Made by a program: the position numbers and the translations under genes. This document shows, in pieces, positions 35,552-44,999 of a stretch of 64,000 bases of DNA. The notes below the pieces were generated by a model, which saw only the letters and a list, made by a program, of their open reading frames with translations, was not told the origin of the DNA and made no database searches. Position 1 is the first letter of the stretch; each line of letters starts with the position of its first letter. This DNA comes from Mumia sp. zg.B17 (GTDB lineage: Bacteria > Actinomycetota > Actinomycetes > Propionibacteriales > Nocardioidaceae), in NCBI RefSeq assembly GCF_019550915.1, contig NZ_JAHWCI010000008.1:248001-312000 (forward strand), read 5' to 3'.

Positions 35552-36310
35552 ATGGACCTCGTCAACACCGCCGCCGTCGTCACCGGTGGAGCCTCGGGCC
35601 TCGGTGCCGCCACCGTGGCTGCCCTCGCTGAGCGCGGCGCCACGGTCTTTGCCCTGGACCTCGCGGGCTCGATCGAGAACGCCCCTGCGGTGGAGGGCGT
35701 CACGTACGTCGAGACCGACGTCACCGACCCCGCCTCGGTACGCAACGCGGTGACCGCCGCGACCTCCGGCGGCGCCCCGCTGCGGACGGTCGTGAGCTGC
35801 GCAGGGATCGGCCCCTCGGCGCGGATCCTCTCCAAGCGCGGCCCGCACGACCTCGACCTCTTCGCCAAGGTCGTCCAGGTCAACCTCGTCGGTTCCTTCA
35901 ACGTGATGACCGTCGCCGCCGAGGCGATCGCGGCCACGGAGGCCGACGAGGACGGCCAGCGCGGGGTCATCGTCAACACCGCGTCGATCGCCGCGTACGA
36001 CGGTCAGATCGGCCAGGCGGCGTACGCGGCGTCCAAGGGCGGCATCGTCGGGCTGACGTTGCCCGCCGCGCGTGACCTGGCGCAGTACGGGATCCGGGTC
36101 TGCACCGTCGCCCCGGGCATCGTCGACACCCCGATGCTCGCGACCGTGTCGGACGAGTTCCGCGCCGGTCTCGCCGCCGGCGTGCCGTTCCCGCAGCGGC
36201 TCGCGAGGCCGTCGGAGTTCGCCGACCTGGTGACGATGATCGTGGAGCACGACTATCTGAACGGCGAGGTCATTCGGATGGACGGAGCCCTGCGGATGGC
36301 TCCTCGCTGA
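35552..36310 (+). CDS. SDR, probable 3-hydroxyacyl-CoA dehydrogenase type-2-like
   Basis: 252 residues. TGGASGLGAATV with Asp after beta-2 (FALDLAGS) indicates NAD. The NTASIAAYDGQIGQAAYAASKGG motif and the SCAGIG variant of NNAG are typical of HSD17B10-like 3-hydroxyacyl-CoA dehydrogenases. AGGAGA lies four nt before the ATG. It follows the acyl-CoA dehydrogenase directly and overlaps the convergent MFS gene by 41 bp. Confidence 0.9.
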   Translation: MDLVNTAAVVTGGASGLGAATVAALAERGATVFALDLAGSIENAPAVEGVTYVETDVTDPASVRNAVTAATSGGAPLRTVVSCAGIGPSARILSKRGPHDLDLFAKVVQVNLVGSFNVMTVAAEAIAATEADEDGQRGVIVNTASIAAYDGQIGQAAYAASKGGIVGLTLPAARDLAQYGIRVCTVAPGIVDTPMLATVSDEFRAGLAAGVPFPQRLARPSEFADLVTMIVEHDYLNGEVIRMDGALRMAPR

Positions 36311-37874
36311 CCGCCGCCGAGTCCGCGGGGGTCTCCGCGCCCTCTGGGCCCACGGGGGTCTCCGCGGGACGACGCCGTGGCAGGAACGCCACCGGGATCA
36401 GCGCGAGCAGCAAGAGCACCCAGGCGACCCAGAAGGTCTGCGCGAACGCCTCACCGGCGTCGGCGAGGACCGCGTCCACGGCGGCCTGACCACCCAGTCG
36501 CGGGATGATCTCCGGGTTCTCCCAAGAACCCACCACGGCGTACCAGATGCGCTGTGTCGGCAGCCAGGCCGTCAGCAGGACCGACATCACGGCGACGCCG
36601 ACCGAGCTCGCGATCTGCTGGTTGATGTTGATGAGTGTCGTCCCGCGCGCGACCTCCTGGTGGGAGAGCGTCTTGAGGGCCGAGGTGAACACCGGCATCA
36701 TCGTCGCGCCCATGCCGAGACCCATCACGAACAGCGCGGCGATGATCTTCCAGTAGGCGGTCTCCGAGGTGATCTGAGTCAGCGGGAACAGCCCCACGAG
36801 GATTCCCAGGAACCCGAACGGGACGATCCGCCCCACCGGGATCCGGTCGACGAGCCGGCCGGCGATCGGCATCGTGAGCATCGCGCCGATGCCCTGCGGC
36901 GCGACCAGGAGACCGGCGTCGAGCGTCGACTCTCCGCGGACCTGCTGGAAGTAGGTCGGGACCAGGAGCAGGCTCCCGAAGAACGCCGCCACGAACAGGA
37001 ACATCACGATCACCGAGATCGTGAGGTTGCGGTGCCTGAACAGCCGGAGGTCGAGCAGCGGGTGCTCGGGACGGAACGAGTGCCGGACGAAGGCCAGCAT
37101 GAGAGCCGCGCCGACGAGCATCGGGATCCAGACCCGCGTGTCGGCGACCGTCCCCTTCTCCGGGATCGAGGAGACGCCGAACAGGAACAGCGCGAGCCCG
37201 GGCGACAGCAGCAGCATGCCGAGGAAGTCGAACGACTCCGAAGGCTCCGGCCGGTCTCCCGGCAGGGCGAACCACGCGTAGACGATCGTCGCGACGCCGA
37301 TCGGCAGGTTGATCAGGAAGATCCAGTGCCAGCTCGCGTGCTCGATGAGCCAGCCGCCGACGATGGGGCCGAGGATCGGACCCAGCAGCATCGGGATGCC
37401 GAGGATCGCCATCAACCGACCCATGCGGTGCGGGCCGGCGGCACGGGTCAGGATCGTCATCCCGAGGGGCATGATCATGCCGCCGCCGAGGCCCTGGAGG
37501 ACCCGGAAGGCGATCAGGGTGTTGATGTCCTGAGCAGCCGCGCAGAGCACCGAGCCCGCCGTGAAGAGGGCGATGGCGGCGATGAAGAGCCTCTTGGTGC
37601 CGAACCGGTCGGCCGCCCACCCGGTCAGCGGGATCACGGTCGCCAGAGCGAGGGTGTAGGCAGTGACGGTCCACGCGACGTGCGAGTACGCGAGCGGGTC
37701 GGCCGCCGAGCCGAACTCTTGCTGGAACGTCGGCAGGGCGACGTTGACCACCGTGATGTCGAGGATCGACATGATCACCCCGAGGATCACCACTCCGGCG
37801 ATCTTGAGGACCGCGGCGTCGATGTTCTCCGGGTAGTCGGGCGTCTGCGAGGTCGAGCGCTGCGTGTCGGTCAT
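36270..37874 (-). CDS. DHA2-family MFS drug exporter (EmrB/QacA type)
   Basis: 534 residues with 14 membrane helices. Motif LDITVVNVALPTFQ in helix 1, GWAADRFGTKRLF (motif A) and GPILGPIVGGWLIE (motif C) are typical of multidrug/H+ antiporters. The ATG at 37874 has GGAAGG about ten nt upstream. No regulator of its own is next to it. The C-terminal tail is acidic and overlaps the convergent SDR. Confidence 0.92.
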   Translation of the reverse strand: MTDTQRSTSQTPDYPENIDAAVLKIAGVVILGVIMSILDITVVNVALPTFQQEFGSAADPLAYSHVAWTVTAYTLALATVIPLTGWAADRFGTKRLFIAAIALFTAGSVLCAAAQDINTLIAFRVLQGLGGGMIMPLGMTILTRAAGPHRMGRLMAILGIPMLLGPILGPIVGGWLIEHASWHWIFLINLPIGVATIVYAWFALPGDRPEPSESFDFLGMLLLSPGLALFLFGVSSIPEKGTVADTRVWIPMLVGAALMLAFVRHSFRPEHPLLDLRLFRHRNLTISVIVMFLFVAAFFGSLLLVPTYFQQVRGESTLDAGLLVAPQGIGAMLTMPIAGRLVDRIPVGRIVPFGFLGILVGLFPLTQITSETAYWKIIAALFVMGLGMGATMMPVFTSALKTLSHQEVARGTTLININQQIASSVGVAVMSVLLTAWLPTQRIWYAVVGSWENPEIIPRLGGQAAVDAVLADAGEAFAQTFWVAWVLLLLALIPVAFLPRRRPAETPVGPEGAETPADSAAVSEEPSAGLRPSE

Positions 37875-38098
37875 GTGGTCTGCCTTCCGTGACAGGTTGG
37901 CACCCCCCGGTGTCGCACCGTCCACAGTGACCCCTGGCACCGACAGATGTCATCGGAATTTGCGGAGAGCGAACACGAGAGCCACGTCACACCGGGCCGG
38001 ATGGAGCGACCGTTGTGCCCCTCTCGGTAAGATGGACGATGCTCCGCGCCGTGCGTACTGTCCGGCGCCTCTCCCACGCAAGGACCGAACGCCAGCGC

Positions 38099-39973
<1,875 letters not shown>

Positions 39974-39990
39974 GGCTCTGACGCTCCACG

Positions 39991-40715
39991 TCAACGGGTG
40001 GTGAATGCACCCCCGTTGACGTGGACCGTCTGGCCCGTGATGTGGCGAGCGCCGGCCGAGGCGAGGAAGAGCACGGTCTCCGCGACGTCGGCGGGCAGCC
40101 CCGCACGCTTGTCGTGCGTGGCCTCGACGAGCGTCGTGCGGCGCTGCGGCGTGAGCCGGCCTTTGAAGTAGCCCGTGTCCTCGATGTAGCCCGGGGACAC
40201 GGAGTTGACCGTGATGCCCCGCGGGCCACCTCCCGTGAAAGGCCTGCCGTCCATGCCTGGACGGCCGCCTTCGCGACCCCGTACGAGGTGCTGGCGTACT
40301 CCGCGCCGATCGACCCGACGTTGACGACCGCACCGCCTGGACGCATGTCGCCGAGGGCGGCGGTCGTCACGAGCACGGTGCTCAGCAGATTGGTGTCGAG
40401 GTTCGTCCGCCAAGTGTCGGCGACGTCGTCGAGCCTGGGGTGATCCACACCCTGCCGGTCGAAGTCGGCGTTGCCACCCGACATGTTCACCAGCACGTCG
40501 ACCGAGCCGCCGACCTGACGGACGAGCGCCTCGACCTCCTCCGGCCGCGTGGGGTCGCAGACGACCGGACGAGCGCCTGACCTCTCGACCGAGGCGACGA
40601 GCCGCCCTTCGTCCCGCCCTGTGACGACGACCCGGTCACCGATCTCGACGCAGCGTCGCGCCAGCTCCTGTCCGATCCCTCCAGATCCCCCGGTGATCAG
40701 CACGTCTCGTGGCAT
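39991..40715 (-). pseudogene. SDR gene with a one-base frameshift
   Basis: From the ATG at 40715 (GAGGAAGG upstream) the frame reads VLITGGSGGIGQELA, NMSGGN and YGVAKAA (YxxxK), and then derails after SREVARG. The next frame continues exactly where expected, RGITVNSVSPGYIEDTGYFKG to HVNGGAFTTR and a stop at 39991. The span is 725 nt, two more than a multiple of three. One missing C in the run at 40217-40220 (cccc on the plus strand) would restore it. This is either a true disabling mutation or a homopolymer sequencing error. It is divergent from a MarR regulator across a shared operator. Confidence 0.85.
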
Positions 40716-40726
40716 CCGCTGTCCTT

Positions 40727-40758
40727 CCTCGCTATGTTTAGACCTAAACATAGCGAGG
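40727..40758. promoter_or_regulatory. 32-bp perfect palindromic operator between SDR and MarR
   Basis: 15-bp arms CCTCGCTATGTTTAG/CTAAACATAGCGAGG flank AC. The A/T-rich core stands out in this GC-rich genome, and the ends double as the ribosome binding sites of both divergent genes. The form TTTAG-NN-CTAAA is typical of MarR-family sites, so MarR binding here would shut both genes. Confidence 0.8.
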
Positions 40759-40765
40759 AGCAGCC

Positions 40766-41311
40766 ATGAGCGAAACCGGGGAATCGCCCCTGGACGATGT
40801 GGGTCCACTGTCGGCGGAGGAGATCGCCCGAGCATGGGAGCGCGAGCTCCCTGGCGTCGCCACCTCGTCGATCCTCCTGCTCACCCCGCTCTGGCGGGTG
40901 GCCAAGCTGCTGGCCGACCAACGTCGACGGACGCTCCGAACCCTCGGCATGGACGCCGGCACCCTGGACCTCGTGAGCACGCTGCGACGGTCAGGGCCGC
41001 CGTACTCGCTCACGACGCGACAGCTCGGCGAGCAGTCCCTCGTCACGGCAGGGGCGATCTCGCAGCGAGTCGCACGCGCCGAGGAGGACGGACTCGTCGT
41101 CCGCGAGCCGTCGGCCGCGGCACGGCGGGCCGTCGCCGTCACACTCACGGCGGCCGGGCACGCCGAGGTGGAGCGCGTCGTCGTCTCGCTGCTGGCACAC
41201 GAGGAACGCGTCCTCGAACGTCTCACGCCCGCTCAGCGCGCAGCCCTGGAGGACGGTCTCGCCTCCCTGCTCGACGACCTGCTCGGCGACGACCCCACCG
41301 AGCCCGCCTAA
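40766..41311 (+). CDS. MarR-family transcriptional regulator
   Basis: 181 residues. The winged helix-turn-helix lies at about 85-140 (LTTRQLGEQSLVTAGAISQRVARAEEDGLV), with a long N-terminal helix and a C-terminal dimerization helix. GCGAGGAG precedes the ATG and forms part of the palindromic operator. Probably represses itself and the divergent SDR in response to a small ligand. The last four nt overlap the convergent alkB-like gene. Confidence 0.9.
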   Translation: MSETGESPLDDVGPLSAEEIARAWERELPGVATSSILLLTPLWRVAKLLADQRRRTLRTLGMDAGTLDLVSTLRRSGPPYSLTTRQLGEQSLVTAGAISQRVARAEEDGLVVREPSAAARRAVAVTLTAAGHAEVERVVVSLLAHEERVLERLTPAQRAALEDGLASLLDDLLGDDPTEPA

Positions 41312-41937
41312 CCGACGCCCCGTGGCCTGAGCTGGACGCTGATGCGCGGCCCGACGGGCTTCGACGTCTTGGGGATCGCGTGCTCCCAGGTGCGCTGACA
41401 CGACCCACCCATCACCAGCAGGTCGCCCGACCCGAGGGTGAAGGACAAGGAGGTGCCGCCACCACGCGGTCGCAGCGCGAGCCTCCGGGGCGACCCGAGG
41501 GACAGGATCGCCACCACCGTGTCCTGCGTACGACTGCGACCGATGCGATCGCCATGCCAGGCGACGGAGTCGCGGCCGTCGCGATAGAGGCACAGCCCGG
41601 CCGTCGCGAAACGCCCCCCGAGCTCCGTCTCGTAGTGGTCGCCGAGCCGCTCGCGGGCCTCGTCGAGGGCCGGGTGCGGCCAGGCGCTGCGCTCACCGAA
41701 CCACGCCAGGAGCCGAGGCACCGCGACGATGCGTTCGTACATCTCACGCTCGTCAGCACGCCACGAGACGGTGTCGTGGAGATGCGCGAAGAGGTCGTCG
41801 GCGCCGTCCACCCAGCGAGGGCGGACGTCGACCCAGGCGCCGTCCGCCAGGTCGTGGCGCACAACCTGACCCTTGAGCGGACCCAGCGTGGGCTCGTCGG
41901 CGGAGTCGAAGAGCGAGCCCTGGAACTGCACGGACAT
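41308..41937 (-). CDS. AlkB-like 2-oxoglutarate/Fe(II) dioxygenase
   Basis: 209 residues. The iron ligands are His and Asp of VAWHGDRIG and the distal His of RTWEHAIPK, and the 2-oxoglutarate Arg is in RISVQLRPR. This matches AlkB-family demethylases that reverse alkylation damage in DNA or RNA. TACGCT lies exactly six nt before the ATG. Confidence 0.88.
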   Translation of the reverse strand: MSVQFQGSLFDSADEPTLGPLKGQVVRHDLADGAWVDVRPRWVDGADDLFAHLHDTVSWRADEREMYERIVAVPRLLAWFGERSAWPHPALDEARERLGDHYETELGGRFATAGLCLYRDGRDSVAWHGDRIGRSRTQDTVVAILSLGSPRRLALRPRGGGTSLSFTLGSGDLLVMGGSCQRTWEHAIPKTSKPVGPRISVQLRPRGVG

Positions 41938-41943
41938 GGCCCC

Positions 41944-41949
41944 AGCGTA
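41944..41949 (-). promoter_or_regulatory. -10 TACGCT of alkB-like gene
   Basis: Six nt before the ATG at 41937. Confidence 0.5.
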
Positions 41950-42007
41950 CCGCCAACCGTCGAACACGTGTTCGACGGTGGCGTCGTACGGCGGGTCTCG
42001 CCGCCCC

Positions 42008-42295
42008 TCAGCGTCCGCTGACCTGCTGGAGCGCGGGACGCGCGTCGGCCAGATAGACGAGAGCCGCCACGATCCCGGCGAGGTTGAGGATGCCGATGGG
42101 CTGCCAGATCAGCAGGTTCGCCACGAGGGCCAGCGCGAGCAGGATGACCCAGAACGGCTTGGTCTGCTTGTCGGCCGCAACGAAGGCCTGCGGCGAGCGC
42201 GAGACCGCGTCGACAACGGCGAACCCCTTGGCCGCGATCATCAGCACGGTGATGATCAGCTCGACGAGGCTCTGGACGGCGAAGAGATCGAACAC
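42008..42295 (-). CDS. DUF2516 family membrane protein
   Basis: 95 residues with three hydrophobic helices (VELIITVLMIAAKGFAVVDAV, FWVILLALALVANLLIW, GILNLAGIVAALVYLADARPAL). The RSPQAF-VAADKQTKPFW loop is the DUF2516 mark. GTG start with TACGCT six nt upstream. It lies just downstream of hbhA, as in mycobacteria (the Rv0474-Rv0476 order). Confidence 0.85.
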   Translation of the reverse strand: MFDLFAVQSLVELIITVLMIAAKGFAVVDAVSRSPQAFVAADKQTKPFWVILLALALVANLLIWQPIGILNLAGIVAALVYLADARPALQQVSGR

Positions 42296-42301
42296 CCCCC
42301 G

Positions 42302-42307
42302 AGCGTA
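42302..42307 (-). promoter_or_regulatory. -10 TACGCT of DUF2516 gene
   Basis: Six nt before the GTG at 42295. Suggests it has its own promoter despite following hbhA. Confidence 0.5.
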
Positions 42308-42356
42308 GCCCGTCGGAGCGCGTTGCCGTCAGCCGTGGACGCGCTCCGACGACACG

Positions 42357-43337
42357 TCAGCGACCGTCGCCGGCCGTCCCCGGGCCGGCCGGAGTCGACG
42401 GCGCCGCCCTCTTGACCGGCGTCTTCGTGGCAGCCGACGGCGTCGACGGCGCCTTCTTCGCCGTGGAGGACTTCTTGGCGGGGACCTTCTTCGTCGGGGA
42501 GGCCGTCGCGGGCGCGGCCGGCGCCGTCTCGGCTGCCGCCTTCTTGGCGGAGGCGGACTTCTTGGCCGTCGGTGCCTTCTTGACCGCCGGGGACTTCTTT
42601 GCGGCGGCCTTCGCGGCCGTCGTCGCGGTCGGTGTCGACGAGGCCTTCTTCGCGGTCGGCGTCGTCTTCTTCGCCGGGGACTTCTTTGCCGTGGGCGTCG
42701 TCTTCTTCGCCGCGGGCTTCTTGGCCGTCGGCGTCGTCGTCTTCGTCGCGGGCTTCTTCGCCACCGGAGTCTTCTTGGTTGTCGACGTCTTCTTGGTTGT
42801 CGACGTCTTCTTGGCCGCGGGAGCCTTCTTGACGGCCGGCGCCTTCGTGGCCGACGCCGCCGCAGCGGCGGCGGTCGGGGCGTCACTCGCCTTCGTGGCC
42901 ATCGGCGTCTCGCTGGTCACCGTGGCCTTGGACGCACGCTCGGGCGCACCGTCGGTCTGCGCGCCCTTCTTGCCCAAGGGCGAGCCGGAGGCGACGTCGG
43001 CAGCCGCGTTGCGGGCCACAGCGGCCAGCATGACGACGAGCTCCTTGACGTCGTCGGCGATGTCCTCGAGCTTGTGCTCGATCCGGTCCTCGAGGTCGTC
43101 GAAGATCTCCTCGACGTCGACGTCCTTCAGGCGGCCCATCGTGTCGAAGTAGAGCGCGCCGGCCTGGCCCGGGAGGGCCCTGGCATCGGCCTCGATCCTC
43201 TTCTGCACGTCATCGAGGTCGAGCTCGCCGAGCTGCGCGAGGAGCGACGCCGCTGCGGACTGCGCCTGCCCGACGAAGGCCAGCGCCTGGAGGGGAAGGC
43301 CCATGACGGTCTTGGTGATGGTGTCCTGGATGCTCAT
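42357..43337 (-). CDS. hbhA: HBHA-like protein with histone-H1-like lysine-rich tail
   Basis: 326 residues. Residues 1-115 are helical and coiled-coil-prone (LDLDDVQKRIEADARALPGQ, EEIFDDLEDRIEHKLEDIAD). From about 150 on come repeated Ala/Pro/Lys motifs (PAKK, TAKK, KKAP, TTKK), like mycobacterial heparin-binding haemagglutinin and histone H1. The tail is much longer than in M. tuberculosis HBHA (199 residues). An exact 18-bp tandem repeat (42769-42804) encodes two KKTSTT units. Start overlaps the XRE stop (ATGA). The tail probably binds DNA, glycans or envelope polymers; the adhesin role is only by homology. Confidence 0.8.
   Translation of the reverse strand: MSIQDTITKTVMGLPLQALAFVGQAQSAAASLLAQLGELDLDDVQKRIEADARALPGQAGALYFDTMGRLKDVDVEEIFDDLEDRIEHKLEDIADDVKELVVMLAAVARNAAADVASGSPLGKKGAQTDGAPERASKATVTSETPMATKASDAPTAAAAAASATKAPAVKKAPAAKKTSTTKKTSTTKKTPVAKKPATKTTTPTAKKPAAKKTTPTAKKSPAKKTTPTAKKASSTPTATTAAKAAAKKSPAVKKAPTAKKSASAKKAAAETAPAAPATASPTKKVPAKKSSTAKKAPSTPSAATKTPVKRAAPSTPAGPGTAGDGR
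42769..42814. repeat. 18-bp tandem repeat inside hbhA
   Basis: GTCTTCTTGGTTGTCGAC occurs at 42769 and 42787 perfectly, with a partial third copy at 42805. It encodes lysine-rich tail units, so copy number may vary between strains. Confidence 0.8.
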
Positions 43338-43753
43338 GATGGGGTCTCCTGGGTCTTGGTTCGGTCGGTCCCGTCGTCTGGCGCGGCCGACGTCGTCGGC
43401 GAGTCGCCGACGAACGAGCGGTAGATCTCGAGCAGCGCTCGGCGCTGAGGCTCCTCGAGCCGAGGATCGGTCGCGATCGCCGCCTCGACACCTCCGCCGC
43501 TCACGGAGTCGTCGGGGTCGAGCAGCCCTGCCTGCACGTAAACCGACTCGGCCGAGATGGCGAGGGCCTTCGCGATCTGCTGGAGCACCTCGGCCGAGGG
43601 CCTGCGCAGTCCACGCTCGATCTGGCTCAGATACGGGTTCGAGACGCCGGTGAGGTCCGCGAGCTGCCGCAGCGACAGCTGCGCCTGGCGACGCTGCTCA
43701 CGCAGGTAGCCGCCCAGGTCCTCCACGGTCTTGCCGACACTGATCCTTGCCAC
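43334..43753 (-). CDS. XRE-family helix-turn-helix regulator
   Basis: 139 residues. The N-terminal HTH (LGGYLREQRRQAQLSLRQLADLTGVSNPYLSQIERGLRRPSAEVL) is canonical. The C-terminus is disordered and Thr/Pro/Asp-rich. Probable GTG start with GGAAGG just upstream. Coupled to hbhA (ATGA) in the same order as Rv0474-hbhA. A palindrome immediately upstream (43764-43781) is a candidate self-binding site. Confidence 0.9.
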   Translation of the reverse strand: MARISVGKTVEDLGGYLREQRRQAQLSLRQLADLTGVSNPYLSQIERGLRRPSAEVLQQIAKALAISAESVYVQAGLLDPDDSVSGGGVEAAIATDPRLEEPQRRALLEIYRSFVGDSPTTSAAPDDGTDRTKTQETPS

Positions 43754-43763
43754 CCTTCCATCG

Positions 43764-43781
43764 TGCTTGCAAGAGCAAGCA
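43764..43781. promoter_or_regulatory. Palindrome upstream of XRE gene
   Basis: TGCTTGC-AAGA-GCAAGCA, seven-bp perfect arms, ten nt ahead of the GTG. A likely autoregulatory operator for the XRE protein. Confidence 0.45.
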
Positions 43782-43838
43782 GATGCAAATGCCCGGCGTC
43801 GATGATGGGTCCCGATGCCGCGTGAAACAATCGCCGTC

Positions 43839-44999
43839 GTGAGTGACGCGCAGTGGACCCCCGACGCACGGGAGCTCGCCGATCTCGAGCTCGTTCTGCT
43901 CGGTGCGTGGCCTGCCGACCGCCGGCTCGACGTCGCGGTCCCGGACGAGGTCCACGGACCCGTCGAGCTTCTCGATCCCGAAGGCCTTCCCCTGGCGACC
44001 TACGACCGGGAGTCGCGCACCGTTCGAGCCCTGGCCCGTCCGACCTACGGCGCCTTCCGCCGGCTGCACCTCGCTCCCGCCGACGTCCGTGCCGAGCACC
44101 CGCACGCGATCGCCGTCCTCGTCGAGCAGCCTCTGACCGTCGACGACGTCGAGGCGGTCGTCGACGCCGAGGAGCGGACCGGACGCCGCGCCGTGCTGAT
44201 CGTCCGCACCGGCCCCGACCCGCGCCGTACGCTCACGGCACCCGCACTGGTGAGAGCCGCACTCGCCGCCCTCCCGGACCGTCCGGTCGTGGCGGTGGCG
44301 CTGGCCCGTCGGCCCGAGCCGACCGACGACGCCGACCTCACCGCCGCCGTCCTCCGCGCCTACGCCGACGAGGTGCTCGCCGTCACGGGCACAGGTCGGC
44401 TGACCGACCGGGTCGCTGCCATCGTCTCCGCCGACCAGCCGCCGTTGGACGAGCGAGGCCTCGTCGTCTTCTTCACCGGCCTCTCGGGCTCAGGCAAGTC
44501 GACGATCGCCCGGGCCCTGTACGACCTGGTTCTCGAGGACGGTCGTCGTACCGTCACCAGCCTCGACGGGGACGTCGTGCGCCACCACCTCAGCAAGGGT
44601 CTCGGCTTCTCCAAGCAGGACCGCGAGACCAACATCGCGCGCATCGGCTGGGTGGCTGCCGAGATCGCGCGCCACCGCGGCGTCGCGATCTGCTCACCGA
44701 TCGCTCCGTTCGACGCCACGCGCAAGCAGGTACGTGCCATGGTCGAGGAGGCCGGTGGCTCGTTCGCGCTCGTCCACGTCGCGACACCGCTCGAGGAGTG
44801 CGAGCGTCGCGACCGCAAGGGCCTGTACGCCAAGGCCCGTGCCGGAGCCATCCCGGAGTTCACCGGCATCTCCTCCCCGTACGAGGTGCCGGACGACGCG
44901 CTCGTCTCGGTCGACACCACCGGCCGGACCGTCCCCGACGTCCTCGACGAGGTGGTGGGCGCGCTCGTCGCCGCCGGTCTGTGGGACGGCCGCGCATGA
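43839..44999 (+). CDS. cysC: Adenylyl-sulfate kinase with ATP-sulfurylase-like N-terminal region
   Basis: About 386 residues. The C-terminal half (from about 205) is an APS kinase: P-loop FFTGLSGSGKSTIARAL, DGDVVRHHLSKGLGFSKQDRETNIARIG, CSPIAPFDATRK and KGLYAKARAG. The N-terminal half resembles the PUA-like/sulfurylase start (LLDPEGLPLA, ARPTYGAFRRLHLAPADV) but lacks the HxxH nucleotide motif, so it is probably non-catalytic. It makes PAPS from APS. Start GTG at 43839 with AACAAT seven nt upstream; ATG 43815 is the alternative. Coupled to the next gene by ATGA. Confidence 0.88.
   Translation: MSDAQWTPDARELADLELVLLGAWPADRRLDVAVPDEVHGPVELLDPEGLPLATYDRESRTVRALARPTYGAFRRLHLAPADVRAEHPHAIAVLVEQPLTVDDVEAVVDAEERTGRRAVLIVRTGPDPRRTLTAPALVRAALAALPDRPVVAVALARRPEPTDDADLTAAVLRAYADEVLAVTGTGRLTDRVAAIVSADQPPLDERGLVVFFTGLSGSGKSTIARALYDLVLEDGRRTVTSLDGDVVRHHLSKGLGFSKQDRETNIARIGWVAAEIARHRGVAICSPIAPFDATRKQVRAMVEEAGGSFALVHVATPLEECERRDRKGLYAKARAGAIPEFTGISSPYEVPDDALVSVDTTGRTVPDVLDEVVGALVAAGLWDGRA

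Noticed and set aside
42420-42860. Repetitive stretch resembling a repeat array
   Set aside because: Short coding repeats of lysine-rich motifs in hbhA; no spacer-repeat pattern and no cas genes, so not CRISPR.
43334-43753. XRE protein as antitoxin of a toxin-antitoxin pair
   Set aside because: Its partner is HBHA-like, in the known mycobacterial order, and is not a small toxin.
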